Assembly (NCBI RefSeq): GCF_001417735.1
Contig: NZ_BBUZ01000035.1
Coordinates: 1 to 64,000, forward strand
DNA from: Streptomyces sp. NBRC 110028
GTDB lineage: Bacteria > Actinomycetota > Actinomycetes > Streptomycetales > Streptomycetaceae
DNA length: 64,000 nucleotides
Direction of reading: 5' to 3'
Below the pieces are notes generated by a model, which was not told the origin of the DNA, did not search any database, and saw nothing but the letters and a program-made list of their open reading frames with translations. Positions 25,811 to 36,024 of this stretch are shown here, one piece after another (the first letter of the stretch is position 1; each line of letters opens with the position of its first letter). The translations under genes and the position numbers were made by a program.

Positions 25811-27400
25811 ATGCTGCAGCGTCTGTTCCGTCGTCATCCCCGCGAGTGGGGCCCGGTCGAGTGGCTGGCCGTCTTCGGACTCGGTGCCCTGGCCGCCGTC
25901 GCGATCACCGTCATCGTCGGCATGGCCCGGGGCCCCGGCAGATGCGGTGACGACCTGCGGGACATCGACGGGGACTGCATAGGCGTCACCGGATCCGCCT
26001 TCGAGACGGATCCGGGCCTCACATCCCTGGTCCAGGCGGTCGCGGACGAGAACGCCCGGGTGCGGCGGGACGCGGAGTCCCCGTCGAGCGGGCCCAGGAT
26101 CCCGTATGTGCGCATCGCGCTGATGATGCCCTTCACCGCGGACGAGCACAGCGCCATGACCACGGACATGATCCGCCGCGGGCTCGCCGGTGCCCTCGCC
26201 GCGCAGCGGCAGGCCAACCGCTTCGGCGGCCCGCACTACCAGCTGCTCCTCGCCCCCGACGGCCGCAACCTCGACCAGTGGGAGCCCGTCGTCGCGCGCC
26301 TGGCCGAACTGTCCAAGGACACCCGCGCGCCACTGGTCGGCGTGACCGGCATCCCCAGCAGTACGCCGGACACGCGCAGGGCGATCGCCGCACTCAGCAA
26401 GCACAGCATCCCCACGGTCGGCCCCGTCATCACCGCGGCCACCATGAACGCGCCGTACTTCTTCAAGACCTCGGCCAACAACGACCAGTTCGCCCGCGCC
26501 CTGGGCCGCTACCTGGCCGAGAAGCCGGGCAAGCACCGGGGCTTCCTGGTCTGGGACAACCGCGCCGAGGACGTCTACTCGCAGGACCTGCGCAGCGTCT
26601 TCGAACGGCACTTCGGCGACGCGTACGGCCTGGCGCACCACAACTCGAACTTCACCGGCACCTCCGGAACCGACAAGGGCATCCCCCAGCGGTTCACCGA
26701 CGCCGTGCAGAAAATCTGCAACGAGAAGTCCGACACCGTCTTCTTCGCGGGCCGCGACCAGGACCTGCCCGCGTTCGTCGAACGCCTGGCCCAGGAGGGC
26801 GACTGCGGCCGCACCGCGAAGCTGCGCATCCTCAAGGTGGGCATCGGCCTGGAACCCACCCTCACCGCCGACGCGCCCACGCGGCGGCTGGACGACGCCC
26901 GGGCGACGATCGTGGACGCGTCCTGCGTCGACCCCGCCTGGTGGAGCGGAAAGCACAAGCCGGGCAAGGCACTCGGCCGCTTCCTCGACCGCTTCGACGA
27001 GCTGAAGAAGCCGCACAAGCTCGACACCGAACAGCTCAACGACGGCTACGCCGTCATGTACCACGACGCCTTCACCCTGCTCGCCAACGCCGTGGACCGC
27101 ACCTACACCGAAATCAACGAGGGCGGCCGGCGGGCCCCGAAGTCCCCGAGCATCCCCACGAAGGACGACGTCTACAACACCCTCATCATCCCGAGCATCT
27201 CCGGCGACTCCTGCGATTCCTGCCTGATCGGCGCGGGAGGCACCTACGGCTTCGAGGGCCCGGGCAAGAACGACCAGTGGGCCGTCTGCAAGCCGGTCCC
27301 CGTCGTCGAGTACCCGGCCCCCGCCCGCACCGACGAGGAGCGCCCCCGCACCCTGTACCGCACCTACCGCGACGGCCCCGGGAACGCCTGCCCCTCCTGA
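25811..27400 (+). CDS. Membrane-anchored type I periplasmic-binding-protein-like receptor
   Basis: The 529-residue protein has one N-terminal transmembrane segment (about 18-41, VEWLAVFGLGALAAVAITVI), then an outside domain starting with a Cys pair (GRCGDDLRDIDGDCIGVTG). The body follows the Leu/Ile/Val-binding or ABC solute-binding type I fold: RIALMMPFTADEHSAMTTDM, APLVGVTGIPSSTPDTRRAI, PTVGPVITAATMNAPYFFKT, and NDGYAVMYHDAFTLLANAVD. It has no lipobox and no permease genes nearby, so it is more like a tethered sensor than a transporter subunit. It directly follows the degenerate STAND ATPase, suggesting a signalling pair. The ligand is unknown. Confidence 0.75.
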   Translation: MLQRLFRRHPREWGPVEWLAVFGLGALAAVAITVIVGMARGPGRCGDDLRDIDGDCIGVTGSAFETDPGLTSLVQAVADENARVRRDAESPSSGPRIPYVRIALMMPFTADEHSAMTTDMIRRGLAGALAAQRQANRFGGPHYQLLLAPDGRNLDQWEPVVARLAELSKDTRAPLVGVTGIPSSTPDTRRAIAALSKHSIPTVGPVITAATMNAPYFFKTSANNDQFARALGRYLAEKPGKHRGFLVWDNRAEDVYSQDLRSVFERHFGDAYGLAHHNSNFTGTSGTDKGIPQRFTDAVQKICNEKSDTVFFAGRDQDLPAFVERLAQEGDCGRTAKLRILKVGIGLEPTLTADAPTRRLDDARATIVDASCVDPAWWSGKHKPGKALGRFLDRFDELKKPHKLDTEQLNDGYAVMYHDAFTLLANAVDRTYTEINEGGRRAPKSPSIPTKDDVYNTLIIPSISGDSCDSCLIGAGGTYGFEGPGKNDQWAVCKPVPVVEYPAPARTDEERPRTLYRTYRDGPGNACPS

Positions 27401-27425
27401 CCGCGCGGGACGCGGCGCACGCGCC

Positions 27426-27836
27426 CTAGGCGCAGGACGGGCACAGGCCTCGGTAGGTGACCTCGGCCTCGGACACCGTGAAGCCGAACCGCTCCTCCGC
27501 CGGGAGGGCGGCCAGGGGGTCGCCGGTGGGGTGGACGTCGCGGATGGTGCCGCAGCTGGAGCACACCAGGTGCTGATGGGGATGGTGCGCGTTCGGGTCG
27601 TACCGCTTGGCGCGGCCGTCGGTGGAGACCTCGGTGACCTCGCGGAGGGAGACCAGCTCGCCCAGGGTGTTGTAGACGGTCGCCCGGGAGATCTCGGGCA
27701 GCCGCTCCGCCGCGCGGGCGTGCACCTCGTCGGCGGTGAGATGCACATGGTCCCCGTCCAGGACCTCCGCGACGACACGCCGCTGGGAGGTCATCCGCCA
27801 GCCACGTCCTCGCAGTCGCCGCAGCAGGTCACTCAT
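27426..27836 (-). CDS. furA: Fur-family repressor (FurA/CatR-like)
   Basis: The 136-residue protein has the Fur winged helix (RMTSQRRVVAEVLDGDHVHL, EISRATVYNTLGELVSLREV) and the metal-binding segment HHPHQHLVCSSCG with a second Cys pair GLCPSCA at the end, which binds structural zinc. It is divergent from katG, the classic actinomycete arrangement in which FurA/CatR represses itself and catalase and is relieved by peroxide oxidation of its thiols. Regulation by peroxide rather than iron is therefore likely. Confidence 0.9.
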   Translation of the reverse strand: MSDLLRRLRGRGWRMTSQRRVVAEVLDGDHVHLTADEVHARAAERLPEISRATVYNTLGELVSLREVTEVSTDGRAKRYDPNAHHPHQHLVCSSCGTIRDVHPTGDPLAALPAEERFGFTVSEAEVTYRGLCPSCA

Positions 27837-27923
27837 ACAGGCTCACCTATTCACGTTCGGTGGGATGCCCCGATTTTACCCATGAGCGTCCGGGACTCCG
27901 ATGGGATCTGGGTTTGGCGGGCT

Positions 27924-27953
27924 TATTGACTTAGATTCTGTCCATCGTAGGAT
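27924..27953 (+). promoter_or_regulatory. katG promoter with Fur-like operator
   Basis: A -35 TTGACT (27926-27931) and -10 TAGGAT (27948-27953) are separated by 16 bp, a good match to a vegetative sigma promoter. The surrounding TTATTGACTTAGATTCTG is AT-rich and resembles the TTGACTnATTC element of mycobacterial furA-katG operators, so the repressor would cover the -35 region. Confidence 0.55.
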
Positions 27954-28084
27954 CGGTTCCGGCGATAGCCAAGGGACAGGAAGCCTCCATTTTCGGCAGG
28001 AGACGGAGACGTGGGGCCCGCGCCCCGACTGTTCCACCGCCCGCAGTTCCGGGCACCTGATCCGCCTGGTTTGGAAGGATTCCC

Positions 28085-30313
<2,229 letters not shown>

Positions 30314-30332
30314 TCCGTCTCCTGCCCCATAG

Positions 30333-30370
30333 CGTCCAGGCCGGCCCGATGGGCCGGCCTGGACGTCTTT
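30333..30370 (+). terminator. katG terminator
   Basis: A perfect 15-bp stem, CGTCCAGGCCGGCCC (30333-30347) and GGGCCGGCCTGGACG (30351-30365), has a GAT loop and is followed by TCTTT. It lies about 20 bp after the katG stop. Confidence 0.9.
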
Positions 30371-30573
30371 CCGGCCGCGGACACCGGGGCCCGCTTCGTC
30401 CGCGCGGACCCGAGGACCAGAACGTCATCGGCGGATTCGGCCGCACCGGCCCGGTGGCGGGGGCCGGCGTCCTGCGCGGTGGCCGCCATGTCTACCGTGA
30501 GGGCTCCGGACCGGTCCGGGCACGATGCTCACGCTGGTCAGGGACCCTGCCGACCGACTTGTGAGAGGCACTC

Positions 30574-31578
30574 ATGACGACTGTCGAAACCTCGGTGCGC
30601 GAGGGAGTGGCGCATCTGGTGCTCGACCGCCCGTCCGCGCTCAACGCGCTCGACACCGACACCGTGCTCGCCATGCGCGGCGCGCTGGACCGGTGGCGCG
30701 GTGACCCCGGTGTCCGCGCGGTCGTCGTCCGCAGCGGCACGCCGCGGGCGTTCTGCGCGGGAGGAGACATCCGGGCGATCCGGGAGGCGGCGCTGCGTGG
30801 CGACTTCGCCGCCACGACGCGGTTCTTCGGCGAGGAGTACGCCCTGAACCAGGAGATCGCCGAGTATCCCAAGCCGTATGTGGCGCTGATCGACGGGGTC
30901 GCCATGGGCGGTGGCCTCGGCATCTCCGTGCACGGCGCGGTGCGTGTGGCCACCGAGCGATCGGTGTTCGCGATGCCGGAAACCCTCATCGGCTTCTTCC
31001 CCGATGTCGGCGCCTGCTTCTTCCTGCCCCGGCTCCGCGGTGCGCTCGGCCGCTACCTCGGGCTGACCGGCGCGCGGCTGAGCGGGGCCGACGCGGTCAA
31101 GGCCGGGCTGGCGACCCACTTCATACCCTCCGCGGAGCTGCCCGAGTTCACCGCCGCTCTGGACACGGCCGAACTGGACGACGCGCTCGCCAAGTACGCC
31201 CGTATCCCACCGCCGTCCGACCTGGACGACATCGGCGGCCGCGTCGCCGCGGCGTTCGCGCCCGGCGCCCTGTCCGAGGTGGTCGACCGGCTCCGGGCGG
31301 ACGGTTCGGCCTGGGCGGAGACGACGCTCGGCTCGCTCGCGGCCGCGTCGCCGCTGAGCCTCCGGCTGACCGACGAGATGCTGCGCCTGGGCGAGCGCGA
31401 CAGCCTCGCCCCGTGCCTGCGACGGGACCTGGAGGTGGCGGCCCGGCTCGTCCGCGAGCCGGACTTCGCCGAAGGCGTCCGCGCGAAGCTGGTGGACAAG
31501 ACCGGGGACCCGCGCTGGTCGTTCGCGTCCGGCGAGGCGGTCCCCCAGGAGCGGATCGCCGCACTGCTCGGTGGCTAG
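30574..31578 (+). CDS. Enoyl-CoA hydratase/3-hydroxyisobutyryl-CoA hydrolase family protein
   Basis: The 334-residue crotonase-fold protein has the oxyanion segments AFCAGGDIRAIREAALRGDF and DGVAMGGGLGISVHGAVRVA, then AMPETLIGFFPDVGACFFLP. The Glu and Asp in the last segment, and the length (longer than the about 260 residues of simple hydratases), fit 3-hydroxyisobutyryl-CoA hydrolases of valine breakdown. The start ATG at 30574 follows GAGAGG. It probably shares a transcript with the SDR gene 46 bp downstream. The exact substrate is not certain. Confidence 0.82.
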   Translation: MTTVETSVREGVAHLVLDRPSALNALDTDTVLAMRGALDRWRGDPGVRAVVVRSGTPRAFCAGGDIRAIREAALRGDFAATTRFFGEEYALNQEIAEYPKPYVALIDGVAMGGGLGISVHGAVRVATERSVFAMPETLIGFFPDVGACFFLPRLRGALGRYLGLTGARLSGADAVKAGLATHFIPSAELPEFTAALDTAELDDALAKYARIPPPSDLDDIGGRVAAAFAPGALSEVVDRLRADGSAWAETTLGSLAAASPLSLRLTDEMLRLGERDSLAPCLRRDLEVAARLVREPDFAEGVRAKLVDKTGDPRWSFASGEAVPQERIAALLGG

Positions 31579-31624
31579 CCCGATCGCACCTTCGTACCTA
31601 CCACCGCAGAGGAAGTGATGTGCC

Positions 31625-32401
31625 GTGCCGGGTCCTTCGGGCAGGGGTGTCCTGGTCACCGGGGCGTCCCGGGGCATCGGGCGGGCGGTCGCGCGGGCGT
31701 TCGCGGAGCGGGGCGACCGGGTGGCCGTGCACTACGGGGCGCGGAGGGCGGACGCCGAGGAGACCCGGGCGGCGCTGCCGGGCGAGGGACATGTGGTCAT
31801 CGGTGGCGATCTCGGTGATCCGGCCGCGGCGCAGCGGATCGCCGACACCGCCGAGGAGGCGCTGGGCGGCGTCGACGTGCTGGTCAACAACGCCGCCGTG
31901 GCCACCTCGGAGGACAACGCGCACCGGGTGGCCGAGGTGTCGTACGCGGAGTGGCAGCGGGTCTGGCGGCAGATGGTCGAGGTGAATCTGCTCGGCGCGG
32001 CACACCTGAGCTACTGCGTGGCGCGGCACCTCATCGACCGTGGTGCGCCCGGCCGGATCGTGCACATCGGCTCGCGCGGCGCGTTCCGTGGCGAGCCGGA
32101 CCATCCGGCCTACGGGGCGAGCAAGGCGGCGCTGCACGCGCTCGGCCAGTCGCTGGCGGTCGCGCTGGCCCCGCACGGCATCGCGGTCACGTCCGTGGCG
32201 CCCGGTTTCACCGCCACCGAGCGGGTGGCGGGACGGCTGGCCGGGGAGTCGGGGGACGCGCTGCGGGAGCAGAGCCCGTTCGGCAGGGTCGGCACGCCGG
32301 AGGAGGTGGCGGCCGCGGTGGTGTATCTGGCGTCGGCGGAGGCCACCTGGGCGTCGGGGACGGTCCTGGACCTCAACGGGGCGTCGCATCTGCGGCTGTG
32401 A
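31625..32401 (+). CDS. SDR-family oxidoreductase
   Basis: The 258-residue classical short-chain dehydrogenase starts at GTG. It has the cofactor loop VTGASRGIGRAVARAF, the NNAA motif in VLVNNAAVATSED, catalytic Ser in HIGSRGAF and YxxxK in PAYGASKAALHALG, and ends with TWASGTVLDLNGASHL. It resembles FabG-like NADP enzymes. The acidic or basic residue setting cofactor choice is GARR, favouring NADPH. The substrate is unknown; the neighbour suggests acyl-CoA metabolism. Confidence 0.87.
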   Translation: MPGPSGRGVLVTGASRGIGRAVARAFAERGDRVAVHYGARRADAEETRAALPGEGHVVIGGDLGDPAAAQRIADTAEEALGGVDVLVNNAAVATSEDNAHRVAEVSYAEWQRVWRQMVEVNLLGAAHLSYCVARHLIDRGAPGRIVHIGSRGAFRGEPDHPAYGASKAALHALGQSLAVALAPHGIAVTSVAPGFTATERVAGRLAGESGDALREQSPFGRVGTPEEVAAAVVYLASAEATWASGTVLDLNGASHLRL

Positions 32402-32734
32402 AAGAGGCGGACGCACGAGGACCGAGGGCGATCCGGGCCATCTGCGAGCGGGCGGCCGCGCACCGGGCTTCACGGTGAGATATGCCACACCGCGCCTGCC
32501 GAATTCCGGCGCGGCTCAGTTCGGGGGAATCTCCGGCTGCGCAAGCTGTGTCTATTGACCTGCGCGGACGGGGTTTCGGCGCGAGCCCTCCACAGGAAGG
32601 CACGACAGGAAGGGCGGCCGCTCCTTCGGCGAATGCCGACCAGGCCCGGCACCGCGGCGAGCGCCTGCCCGCCAAAGGCCTTCTTGATTCCCCATAGACC
32701 CCTCATTATGTTGGACAAATCAGGGGAGGTGCAT
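32402..32734. other. Intergenic region before the cluster regulator
   Basis: About 330 bp without a supported gene; GC content falls relative to the neighbours toward 32700. No clear hairpin terminator for the SDR gene was seen. Confidence 0.4.
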
Positions 32735-32875
32735 TTGACCGATGCTGACTCACCCCCGGCTACAACGACCACCCTGGCCAGGCCATTCGACGAATGCGGC
32801 GCTGACGGCAAGGTGTACGCCCGAAGCGCTGCACTCCCGGCCGAACCGCCCTTCCAAGAATTGCGGTGGCGCTGA
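32735..32875 (+). CDS. Possible small ORF (46 aa)
   Basis: A TTG at 32735 with an excellent ribosome site GGGGAGG (32723-32729, 5-nt gap) opens a 46-codon frame beginning LTDADSPPATTTTLARPFDE and ending FQELRWR. It precedes the LAL regulator, whose start is 160 bp further on. I recognise no family. It could be a small peptide, a leader or a remnant; only the ribosome site supports it. Confidence 0.35.
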   Translation: MTDADSPPATTTTLARPFDECGADGKVYARSAALPAEPPFQELRWR

Positions 32876-33036
32876 ACGGTAGATGTTCACGTAGTTGTTA
32901 CAGCGGCGCATCGCTTTCAACCCCGTGCGGCGTGTAGCCATCATCCATGCCCTGTCGCGCAGACTCGGCCGAATTCTGCATGGTCATACATCGAAATACT
33001 AGTGACCACACTAGACTTTCAAGAAAGGATCTTCTC

Positions 33037-35958
33037 TTGCTCACTCCCCTCACGAACACCGTTCCAGCGGAGAAGTCTTGCCCGGCTCTTCAGTACGAGC
33101 TTCTCGACCGGCGGGAAGAACTCGCCGTCTTAGGACGACTCGCCGAGCGTTTACCCGACCGTGTCAGTTCGGTGGTATGCATCGAGGGTGCGGGAGGCAT
33201 CGGCAAGACCTCGCTGCTGAACGCCTGGATCGCCGGTGCGCGCGACCGTGGTCTGCTGGTGGCTCGCGTGTGCGGCAGCGAGTCGCAAGAAGCCCGGCCG
33301 TGGTCGGCGGCACGGCAGTTGTTCGACTCCCTTCTTGCCGCGCTCTGCGAATCGGACCGGCGTGCCCTGCAGGAGAGCCCGGCGGCCCGGACCCTGTCCG
33401 CCCTGTCCACCCTGCCCGGTGAGGGCGGCCGGGCGTGCGGGGACCAGGCCGAGGTGATCGGCGAGAGCCTGTACGAGCTGGTCGTCAACGCCTGCGAGAT
33501 GGGCCCATTGGCCCTGGTCCTGGATGATGCCACCTGGGCCGATCAGGCGTCGCTCCACTGGATGCGCCGGCTGGCGGGCCGCATCGACGGCCTTCCGCTG
33601 ATGCTGGTGACGACCCGGCGGTGCGGTAGCGGACAGGAAACCGCGCCGCTGCTGGACGAACTCGCCCTCCAGCCGGGCGTCATCACCCTGGAACTGTCCC
33701 CGCTCAGCCCCGGGAGCGTGCGCCGGCTCGTCCAGGACCGGATGGGCGGACGCGCCGACGAGCAGTTCTGCGCGGCGTGCCACGAGGCGTGCGGGGGTAA
33801 TCCCCTGCTGCTCAACGAGTTGCTGCGGGTCCTGGTGAAGAACGGGGTGCGACCGTGCGCGGCTCAGGCCGGCCGCGTGGCCGAACTCAACGGACACGTA
33901 CTGGAAAAGACCATCGCCATACGCCTGGCCCGGCAGTCCAAAGCGGTCATGGCGATGAGCCGGGCGCTGGCGGTACTCGGTGACGGTACCCAGCTTCCCG
34001 TCGTGGCCGCGCTGGCCGGTCTCGATCCCTTCCGCGCACAGGAGGCGGTGCGGGAGATGCGCTGCATGGGAGTCCTGACCGAGGAGGAGCATCCGCGGTT
34101 CACCCAGCCGCTGATACGGTCCGCCCTCTTCCGTGCCATGGCTCCGGGGAAGCTGGCCGAGGAGCACATGCGCGCCGCCCGGCTGCTGCGCGACCACGGC
34201 GAATGCAGTGAGAAGGTCGCCCGCCACCTGATGCTGACCCAGCCCACCGGAGACGAGTGGCGCATCGCGGTGCTGCGAGACGCGGCGCGGAGGGCCGCGG
34301 CCCGCGGCGCCCCGGCCCTCTCGGCCCGCTACCTGCGGCAAGCCCTGACGGAGGCCCCGGCCCCGCAGGTGGAGGTGTGCCTCCGGGCGGAACTCGCGAC
34401 GATCGAGTTGCTGGACAATCCCACGGCTTCCGCCTACCACTTCCAGCAGGAACTGCTGCTGCGCCAGGACACCCGCGGGCGGGCCGCCGCGGTCAGCGGG
34501 CTGGCCGCGGCGTTGTGCGCCACCCGGCGCACCCATGAGGCGGTGACGGCGCTGCGGCAGGGACTGGCCGAGCTCGGGGAGTCGCCCGAGCACGGCGAGT
34601 GGCGGTTGCGGCTGGAGGCGCAATGGGTCCTGGCCGCGTGGCAGGACGGCTCCTCGGCGTCGATCGGCACGGAGCTGGTGGAGGCGCGGTCGAGTCGTCA
34701 CCTGCGCGGCGACACCCCCGGCGAGCGGGCTTGGCTGGCGGTGCGCGCCCTGCACGCCCAGGCGGGTCACGGCACCGCCGAGCACGCCCGTTCCCTGGCG
34801 GGCCGCGCCCTGCGGGGTGGGATGGAGCTCGACGGGGCCATGCTGTGGTTCTACCCGCCCCTCCTCCTCGCCCTCGTCGCCACCGACCATCCGGAAATGG
34901 CGGCCGGCTGGCTCCAGCGGATGGCCGACCACGCCGCACGGCGTGGCTCGGGGCGCCTGTCCGCCCTGGCGAGCTTCGGGCTGGGCACGGTGGCCTGGCA
35001 CTCCGGCCGTGTGCGGGAGGGGCTCGGCCACGCGCGTGACCTGCTCGACGTGGTCGGGCGGGCAACCCCGGAACGTCCCGCCCTGCCGTCGTTCGCGGTC
35101 GTGGCCAACCTGCTGCTGGACCTGGGGGCCACCGATATCGCGCACGACATCCTGCAGACGCACCCGACCGACAGCCTCGTCAGCGATGCCTGGGCCAGGT
35201 CCGCCTATCTGCTCGCCCACGGGCGGCTGCGGCTGGAGCAAGGTGATGCGGGTGCCGCCCTGGCATCCTTGCTGGAGTGCGGCCGGTACCAGGAGGCCGG
35301 ACCTGTGATCACTCCGGCGATCGCCCGGTGGCGCTCCTACGCCGCCCTGGCGTATGCCGCCACCGGCGACCGGGCCTCGGCGATCGACATGGCCGAGCGC
35401 GACCTGGAACTGTCGCGCAGATGGGGCACCCACAAGGCGATCGGCGTCAGCCTCCGCACGCTGGGCACGGTCACCGGCGGCAAGCGGGGACTTGAACTCC
35501 TGTCCCAGGCCGTCGACATGCTGGAGCACTCACCGGCGCGGGTGGAACTCGCCTACACGCTGAACGAGTTCGGTGCCGCCTGCCAGCGCCTCGCCCGACG
35601 GGACACGGCGCGATCCTCCCTGCAACGGGCACTGGTGGTGGCGGAGGAGTGCTCCGCGAGCTGCCTGGCCGACCGCGTCCGCGGCGCTCTGCCGCTGGTC
35701 GGAGGCAGACTTCGGGCGGCCAAGGCATCGGATGCGCGGCGGCTCACCCCCAGCGAGCGCCGGGTGGCGGAGCTGGCCGCCCAGGGCCGCAGCAACCGCG
35801 AGATCTCCGAGGCCCTCTTCGTCACCCGGCGCACCGTCGAGATCCATCTGACCAGTGCCTATCGCAAGCTGGAGATCTCCGGCAGGCCGGAACTGGCCTT
35901 CGCGCTGGCCCAGTCGGCCACCCCGGTCCGGCAGGACCGGGCGCTGCCCGTGCCCTGA
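33037..35958 (+). CDS. LAL-type LuxR-family ATP-binding regulator, TTA-containing
   Basis: The 973-residue regulator starts at TTG 33037, chosen because AAAGGA lies 7 nt upstream; an ATG at 32947 in frame lacks a ribosome site. The order is STAND ATPase (LLDRREELAVL, Walker A GAGGIGKTS, Walker B LALVLDDATWAD), a TPR-rich middle, and C-terminal LuxR helix-turn-helix SERRVAELAAQGRSNREISE with VTRRTVEIHLTSAYRKLEI. Two rare TTA leucine codons at 33130-33132 and 33151-33153 make it dependent on the bldA tRNA. LAL proteins are typical pathway-specific activators. It stands beside the biosynthetic cluster and likely switches it on late in growth. Confidence 0.9.
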   Translation: MLTPLTNTVPAEKSCPALQYELLDRREELAVLGRLAERLPDRVSSVVCIEGAGGIGKTSLLNAWIAGARDRGLLVARVCGSESQEARPWSAARQLFDSLLAALCESDRRALQESPAARTLSALSTLPGEGGRACGDQAEVIGESLYELVVNACEMGPLALVLDDATWADQASLHWMRRLAGRIDGLPLMLVTTRRCGSGQETAPLLDELALQPGVITLELSPLSPGSVRRLVQDRMGGRADEQFCAACHEACGGNPLLLNELLRVLVKNGVRPCAAQAGRVAELNGHVLEKTIAIRLARQSKAVMAMSRALAVLGDGTQLPVVAALAGLDPFRAQEAVREMRCMGVLTEEEHPRFTQPLIRSALFRAMAPGKLAEEHMRAARLLRDHGECSEKVARHLMLTQPTGDEWRIAVLRDAARRAAARGAPALSARYLRQALTEAPAPQVEVCLRAELATIELLDNPTASAYHFQQELLLRQDTRGRAAAVSGLAAALCATRRTHEAVTALRQGLAELGESPEHGEWRLRLEAQWVLAAWQDGSSASIGTELVEARSSRHLRGDTPGERAWLAVRALHAQAGHGTAEHARSLAGRALRGGMELDGAMLWFYPPLLLALVATDHPEMAAGWLQRMADHAARRGSGRLSALASFGLGTVAWHSGRVREGLGHARDLLDVVGRATPERPALPSFAVVANLLLDLGATDIAHDILQTHPTDSLVSDAWARSAYLLAHGRLRLEQGDAGAALASLLECGRYQEAGPVITPAIARWRSYAALAYAATGDRASAIDMAERDLELSRRWGTHKAIGVSLRTLGTVTGGKRGLELLSQAVDMLEHSPARVELAYTLNEFGAACQRLARRDTARSSLQRALVVAEECSASCLADRVRGALPLVGGRLRAAKASDARRLTPSERRVAELAAQGRSNREISEALFVTRRTVEIHLTSAYRKLEISGRPELAFALAQSATPVRQDRALPVP

Positions 35959-35965
35959 CCGCCGC

Positions 35966-36020
35966 CGCCCGGAACCCGGGCCCCGGCCGCGGGGTACGGC
36001 CAGGGCCCGGGTTCCGGGCG
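35966..36020. terminator. Strong bidirectional terminator
   Basis: An 18-bp perfect stem, CGCCCGGAACCCGGGCCC (35966-35983) and GGGCCCGGGTTCCGGGCG (36003-36020), has a 19-nt loop. It separates the stops of the LAL regulator and the convergent GH65 gene. Confidence 0.88.
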
Positions 36021-36024
36021 TCCG

